Shown: piece by piece, positions 52,240 through 57,447 of the stretch
Position numbering within the stretch: position 1 is the stretch's first letter
Layout: each line of letters starts with the position of its first letter
From: Neelides folsomi
Taxonomy: Eukaryota > Arthropoda > Collembola > Neelipleona > Neelidae
Assembly: GCA_034687125.1 (NCBI GenBank)
Contig: JAQGBZ010000381.1
Location: forward strand, 1-57,447
Reading direction: 5' to 3'
Length of the DNA stretch: 57,447 nt
Translations under genes and position numbers: made by a program
Notes under the pieces: model-generated
The model's database searches: none
What the model was told of the DNA's origin: nothing
The model's input: the letters and a program-made list of their open reading frames with translations, nothing else

Positions 52240-53141
52240 TTTAAATAATCTGCCCTGACGTGCTTGAGATTATTGGGTAATATCCATTTCAACAAATAAG
52301 TAGATTTTATACTCATGTGTAAACACCTATTAAAATACTTACGATTAATAAAATAATACACTTGTCAATCAATCAATTATTCAATAAAGAATTTGGAAAC
52401 ATAGGTTAAATCAGAACCCTTGAGTTTATATTTAACTCGATGTCCATGGCTTTCATTAAGATTACAATATAAGAGTATTATAAATTTATTCCAACCAACT
52501 ATAAAATGTTAAAACTGTTAATCCCTTCAAATGGGTTGGCAACATGTGTTGCCAGTAGAATAAATTCCAAATTCTGGGCTGGTTACACGTACTCCCATAA
52601 AATGAAAATATTTTTATCCATATTCTACCATGTCAAAAGGTTAATTGGGAATACAAATGAATAAAATAAGTTCATTTAATTTCTTAAAAACTTTAAATTG
52701 AACAGTTTTCAAGCGATCGAGTTGGGGAGGGTTCAACATGGCGACGATATGAACTTTATATCTAAATTACCAAATCATATTTAACTCTTTAAATTCTTAA
52801 TTTAATTAATTTTTTTTGTCGATTTATCATTTTTCTAGTAAAATCAAAAATTACTAACCATAAGTTTGTTTTTTATTTTGCATTTGGGATACAGACTTAC
52901 AACAAATTTCATGCGTAATTACTAGATGAAAGGTTTAATGAAATGATTTGGAGTTGATTTAATTAAGTGTTTATACAATAAAGTAATTATTGTCAAGTAC
53001 TTTGATTAATACAGGTAGAGCATGATGACTGTGAAATATTATGCAAAACATTGGAAACATGTTAAAGATTTAATCATTTAATTCATAATAAAATGTAAAA
53101 CTAATATGTAATTTAGTAAAATAATTATTTAGGTTTGAAGA
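52240..53141. other. Intergenic, no gene seen
   Basis: AT-rich region between the carboxypeptidase promoter and the 3' end of the reductase gene. No exon or repeat recognised. Confidence 0.55.
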
Positions 53142-55366
53142 TTAATGACCCCTTTCAGTGCTATACTTTGAGGGTGTGTTGACATGAGAAAAAGATTCAA
53201 TTGATTCACACGGTTTACTTAAAAGATGTTCAGGAATGGGAGGATTGATCATTGATTCGTCTTTGAGAACATATCTTTGAATGCCGTAACAGGAATTAAT
53301 GAGAAAATTTCTCCAAACGATGTCTTCGGTATTAAAATTAAAAGTCACTTTATCGGTTGCTGTGAGGGACTCAAACAGATCTTTGGCCTTTTCAGTGGAA
53401 AATGACCATTTTCGATCTAAAAACCATTGAACGGTTTCAATGGCTTTGCTCAGTTTGCTGTAAGACCCCAACATTCTGGACATAATTAAAAAAATTCATT
53501 TTTACAAACTTCAAAAACAGACAAATAGTTTGGGGAAAATTAATGAGACTCACTTTGGTTCTCTTCCATGAAGAATTGCATTGACATCCATTAGAAAACA
53601 AGGCAAATAATGATCGAAGAAATTGGCAATGCAATAAACGAGCCAACTCTGGTACAATGTCACACAAGATTTCCGATAAGCTTTTTTGAACGCAAATTTG
53701 GTTGTAAATTCTTTTCCAACTTCCAATGTTGACTTCCACATAACGGAATTTTCTTTCCCAGCGCATCCGTGGTAGATTTTCAAATCTCCGTCTCGACTAA
53801 AAACACAACGTTAATTAATATAAAATAAGCTTTTATATAAACTGCCAAACTATTTACAATAATTACACATTTGGATTTTACACAAGAGATTTTTGAGACA
53901 ATATACAATACAAACTTAAGTTATACAATAGCCATTTAAATTTTATTAAATCATTTTAAGCTGAATTAAAAATTATTAAACTGACTTGGGCTTCCTCTAT
54001 ACTTTTATCTTTTTATTTCTAAGCTTCTTAAACATTTAAAGCAATTAACATTGATATCAACAATGTTTAAATATTTAATCCTCACTTAATTGCCTTTTTC
54101 CAAGCAGCGGCAATGATGAGGTTGACAACTTTGTCTAAAGGCACAACATCTCCCATGGAACCTTCCTGAACAAACATTGCCTTCACAAGTCCGTTGATAC
54201 CAGAAGCAAAAAATCCATTAAGCCCAGTCCAATTGTCAACAAATCCCTAAGTACAAATTTAGTTCATTCTAATTACAAAAATCATTTATTTTATAATGGT
54301 TATTTAAATAAACAATGAAATTCGTTCTTTATTTTTCTCACTGGGAAAGGTTCCTTCCATGTGGTCATGACAATTGAAGGCCTTACGATTGAAATAGGCA
54401 ATTGCTCTTTTTCCTCTTTCACCAATTTCTCTGCGAGAGCTTTTGTAAATGTGTAGGTGTTTGGGAGATTGCCGAGAAGCTTTGGAGTGATCATTTCAAT
54501 GAGATCGTCGTCAAGCAACTTCACTGCTTCAAGAAGTTTGAAAGGATCTTCAGACATTTCGTAAATTTCCTCGTCTACCTGGTAACGGTTGCAGTTGGAA
54601 TAAGCTGTTGAGACATGAACCACTGACTAAATAAATAAAATAAACATTCACCAATTTTAATTAACAATGTTTAGATCTTAAAATTCAAGTTTATTAAATT
54701 GATAATTTTATTAGTCAAGCAAATAAATATAGATTATATGAATAAATAATTTAATTAAGCAAATAAACACCTCAATTTTAGAAATCATCTTTGCAATTTT
54801 AAGAACTTCCTGAGTTGCTCCAACATTCACGGCCATTGCGATTCTCAAGTGTTCATTAAACTTTACAGTAGCTGCAATGTGAATGATGACCGTAACTTCT
54901 GTAATCAAAATTTGCAAGTTCGATTCCGACAATCCCAACATGGGATTTTCAATGTCCCCAGGAATACAAATTACTTTTTGAAGTTGCTGTGGATAATCTG
55001 ATTTTATCACATCAAAAATCTAAAATTAAAATTAAATTAAATCCAATAAAAATCTTCGTGTGGAAATTTCCCATTGAAATAATATAAAGTATATACTTAT
55101 ATTTTTAATGTTTTATTCTTGGAATATTTCATTTTATTTTAAAAAATATTTAAAAATTGAATTGTAAAAATTCTTGCCGGAGACGCAAACAATTCTTGCA
55201 TCCTATCTTGACATCTGACTCCTTTTTTGTCCCTCACAAGAGCGTAAATTGTTTTGATGTTTGGACATGACCTCAGCAGTTTTTCAACGACTCCTTTTCC
55301 AATGTAGCCTGTGGCTCCGGTAATAAAAACTGCTTTATCCGCAAAGAAATTTGGAATGTTCTCCAT
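53142..55366 (-). CDS. FAR: Fatty acyl-CoA reductase
   Basis: Six exons join in frame: 55366-55178, 55019-54771, 54626-54342, 54246-54086, 53796-53554 and 53475-53142, giving 486 residues. The N-terminal Rossmann domain binds NADPH through FITGATGYIGKGVVEKLL (residues 14-31). The extended-SDR catalytic pair is Tyr204/Lys208 in NTYTFTKALAEK, and HVSTAYSNC and SIVRPSIV are typical. The C-terminal FAR-C (sterile) domain follows from about residue 340. It reduces fatty acyl-CoA to fatty alcohol for wax, cuticle lipid or pheromone synthesis, at the ER or peroxisome. Odd feature: intron 1 uses a GC donor (CCG|GCAAGA) with a normal AG acceptor. C-terminal membrane helices are weak, and the protein is slightly shorter than many insect FARs (about 500 residues). 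Confidence 0.93.
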
Positions 55367-55411
55367 CGTAATCTCCGTTGAAGAGTGAAAAATTCAAAGT
55401 GAAGTCTCAGC

Positions 55412-55417
55412 TTTATA
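55412..55417 (-). promoter_or_regulatory. TATA box of the fatty acyl-CoA reductase gene
   Basis: TATAAA on the minus strand, in the context ATTTATAAAGCTGAG, lies about 46 bases before the ATG. Confidence 0.6.
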
Positions 55418-56753
55418 AATTCATTTTTCTCAAGCCATTATCAAATATTATTAAAGCGAAATGTTTAACTCATGATTAAAGAGGATGGAATTAAAAAGGG
55501 AAAGGCCAAATAGTTAACCACAAGTTCAATTAGCCTACAAGAAAAAAAAACATTACGGGAATGGAATTTATAATACAATGTGTAAATACAAAGGGAAGAC
55601 CAGAATGGATTTTAATTGAACATAAATATTGCATTTGTATGAAATAAGAAATACATATGTATCTATATTGAATTATTAAATTATTACTATTAGCTTGCAT
55701 GAACAAAATCTTCTTGCCACTTTTTTGAATAAATATTGAACCAATGCAAACATCTTTTTTAAACGTTATGTGCACAGAACCTGCTTCACTTTTCACCTTG
55801 AACACAAAGAGCACTTGATCCTTTTGATTTCTTCATGGAGGAAGCCTTTGGAATTTTCTAATATAATTAATATTTAAATATAATCTACCATATTTATGCA
55901 TTTAATTTGGAATAATTATGACTCTTTTGTTCTTTTTTGACCTCCGTGCATAATTCTCCTCCGTCCGTTTATTTCATCATGTTTCATGTTTGTTAATTGG
56001 ATTGGACTGTTGTGAATTTTTTATAATTATATCCTATGCTCATTTTCTTGCATTACATTATATAAAGGAGGAAAAACTGTCCTAATGAGTTTCAACTAAA
56101 ATTTGCCGATTTATATTTATTTTTTTATAATTGGACATTATATGTAAAGAGATTTTCGCAAAGCTGAAATTATTAGAAATTAATTTCAATAGGAATAATT
56201 AACATGTTAATTATATTTTTTTTATAATTACCTATCTATGTATAATACTTGTTAATTAATTGTAATAGTTGAACATTCCTATTTCAGAGGATGGATAGAG
56301 AAGAAATATCGCTTTCAAAATTTGGTTTTTAATCTAAATTAGCCGATAATGGATGTCTTTAACATTCTCAGTGTGTTGTCCATTGAGTTCAACGACCTTG
56401 TGGTACCTTCTTTTCCAAGTTTCCAATACCGATCCTGTTATTTGTAAGTAATTTTACTCAATTCCTGATTCAAAACTACCGAACTACTTTTGACTCCTAT
56501 AATCCAAAGACGCTGCTTAAGGTAGCTAAATCCAAAGTAGTCGAGTGGGGAGTTGAGTAATATCTGTCGATTTCACTAATATTTCATTGTTTGGGTAAAT
56601 TTTGTAATTCCCAGCATTCTCTTTAAATCCGAAGCGTTATCGTTAGCACATACATACGAACATTAATTATTTATATTAGTTATAGTTAGCACATACTAAC
56701 ATTAAGTGAATTTTTAGTGTTTTTCAAAACAGCAGAATTTTTATTTAGATAAA
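55418..56753. other. Intergenic with one possible exon remnant
   Basis: AT-rich, apart from a short coding-looking piece at 56334-56434. A few short words at 56337-56545 (TTAGCCGA, TCCAAAGTAGTCGA) recall the repeat of 48450-48608. Confidence 0.45.
56334..56434 (-). pseudogene. Possible transposase C-terminal remnant or orphan exon
   Basis: After an acceptor-like AATAACAG, the minus strand reads SVLETWKRRYHKVVELNG followed by QHTENVKDIHYRLI and a stop. The W-K-R-R-Y-x-K-V-V-E-L-N-G pattern is reminiscent of the C-terminal end of Tc1/mariner transposases, but the piece is too short to be sure. No adjoining coding sequence is found. Confidence 0.25.
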
Positions 56754-57143
56754 TCATGGTTTTATCAAAATATGCTTCGCCACTTCCAAAATGGCTGGAA
56801 AAGTTTCTTTGCAAACGGGAATGATTTCAGTTGGTGGGAGATTGAAACCAGGTGTCCCTTCTGGTCGTAATTCAAGCGTATAAGAATATTTAATTCCTGC
56901 TACTTCTTTAGCCCAATCGTCCGAAGCACCAGCAGTTGCATCTTTAATTCCATTATTAAAAAGTTTCAAATAAAATTAAAGACATGCCATGTAGTAAATT
57001 GTTACAGAAAGCTTAATTTCAGAGATAAGCAAAGAGTTGAAATGCTTAAAAGATTTACACAGAAGATTTCCAGAATGTGCAGCTACATAGGGAGTCCCTT
57101 CATATTCAGTTATTTTTTTAATTGCTTTATTCGCCAAATCTTT
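56754..57143 (-). CDS. 3' end of a third carboxypeptidase gene (partial)
   Basis: Two exons in matching phase, 57143-57059 and 56941-56754, code the C-terminal part of an M14 carboxypeptidase. The first reads KDLANKAIKKITEYEGTPY and on to HSGNLL, matching [18 protein letters not shown] of the complete gene. The second has [20 protein letters not shown] with the catalytic Glu (LELR), and the Asp typical of B-type specificity. It ends with HILIKP. The remainder, including the zinc ligands, should lie beyond the window end. Compared with the complete paralog the last exon boundaries are conserved, but two introns have been merged: the GANIPYSY exon and the ASDDW exon are fused here. Confidence 0.85.
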
Positions 57144-57447
57144 CTAAACCATAAATGAAAATATTTGTTCAATTAAGTATTTTATATTAAAAGTTATAAA
57201 CTAATGTAATTATATTATATTAACTACAGGGTCATTCTGTTATCTTTGTGAAATGAGACATTGGGATTGGTCACTCGTCTAAAATGCATGGAATTTTCTT
57301 ATAACACAAAAACGGCAGCCCGTAGGGTCCAAATGTGAATGTGATATGAAAGATATCCAAAAAACGATTCAAAAACTTTTATTTTGGTTCCTACCTAGTG
57401 CCGTTTTTTAACTAGCTAATTGTTTTTAAATTAATGAATAGGGATGC
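57144..57447. other. Intron of the partial carboxypeptidase with an unidentified insert
   Basis: From about 57228 the sequence changes character. It begins TACAGGGTCATTCTGTTATC and is richer in GC than nearby introns, like the end of a DNA transposon or other repeat. It is cut by the window end, so neither the other terminus nor a target duplication can be seen. Confidence 0.35.

Overview
This is an AT-rich nuclear segment from a eukaryote whose genes are split by many short introns (most about 50-200 nt, GT-AG, pyrimidine-poor donors and TTTCAG/TTTTAG acceptors). The gene content points to an arthropod: a pickpocket-type DEG/ENaC channel, an ecdysteroid-kinase-like (CHK) protein, a fatty acyl-CoA reductase, digestive-type carboxypeptidases, a CUB-trypsin, a latrophilin-like adhesion GPCR and an SMYD-type SET protein. 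A hexapod is most likely and a springtail is possible, but nothing here proves the lineage. No tRNA, rRNA, CRISPR array or operon structure was seen.

Layout. 0.4-1.8 kb: cathepsin L-like protease (+). 2.6-4.5 kb: eIF2alpha-kinase-like kinase with two ZZ fingers (-). 5.7-6.5 kb: unknown five-TM protein (-). 7.5-11 kb: 12-exon DEG/ENaC channel (-). 11.9-16 kb: alanine aminotransferase (+). 17-19.6 kb: K+-dependent Na+/Ca2+ exchanger (-). 20.6-22.4 kb: CUB-trypsin (+). 22.7-24.9 kb: two unrecognised membrane proteins. 25.5-26.6 kb: EGF-like cell-surface protein with an internal tandem duplication (-). 27.2-27.6 kb: a MITE. 28.1-29.9 kb: SLC19-type transporter (+). 30.7-35.8 kb: 13-exon adhesion GPCR (+). 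37.4-38.4 kb: cytochrome b561 (+). 40.1-41.3 kb: CHK kinase-like (+). 41.9-42.7 kb: Cys-rich gene and a broken cathepsin exon (+). 43.1-44.3 kb: SMYD-like (-). 44.9-46.4 kb: two related Cys-rich secreted proteins (-). 47.5-47.8 kb: orphan GPCR exons (+). 48.6-57.4 kb: carboxypeptidase cluster (a broken copy, a complete B-type gene, and the 3' end of a third) with a fatty acyl-CoA reductase inside it (-).

For the main genes I joined exons by hand. In each model called complete, the exon phases add up to a continuous frame from ATG to stop, which is the strongest support for those models. The genes do not form one pathway. The window is an ordinary mix of membrane transport, signalling and extracellular hydrolase genes. 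Its most dynamic parts are 41.9-49.5 kb and the window ends, where duplicated exons, broken paralogs, a short-unit repeat and a dispersed repeat collect. The less ordinary items are the kinase-ZZ fusion, the WSC-HRM-GAIN-7TM receptor, the Cys-rich protein pair and the MITE with GC-rich internal repeats.
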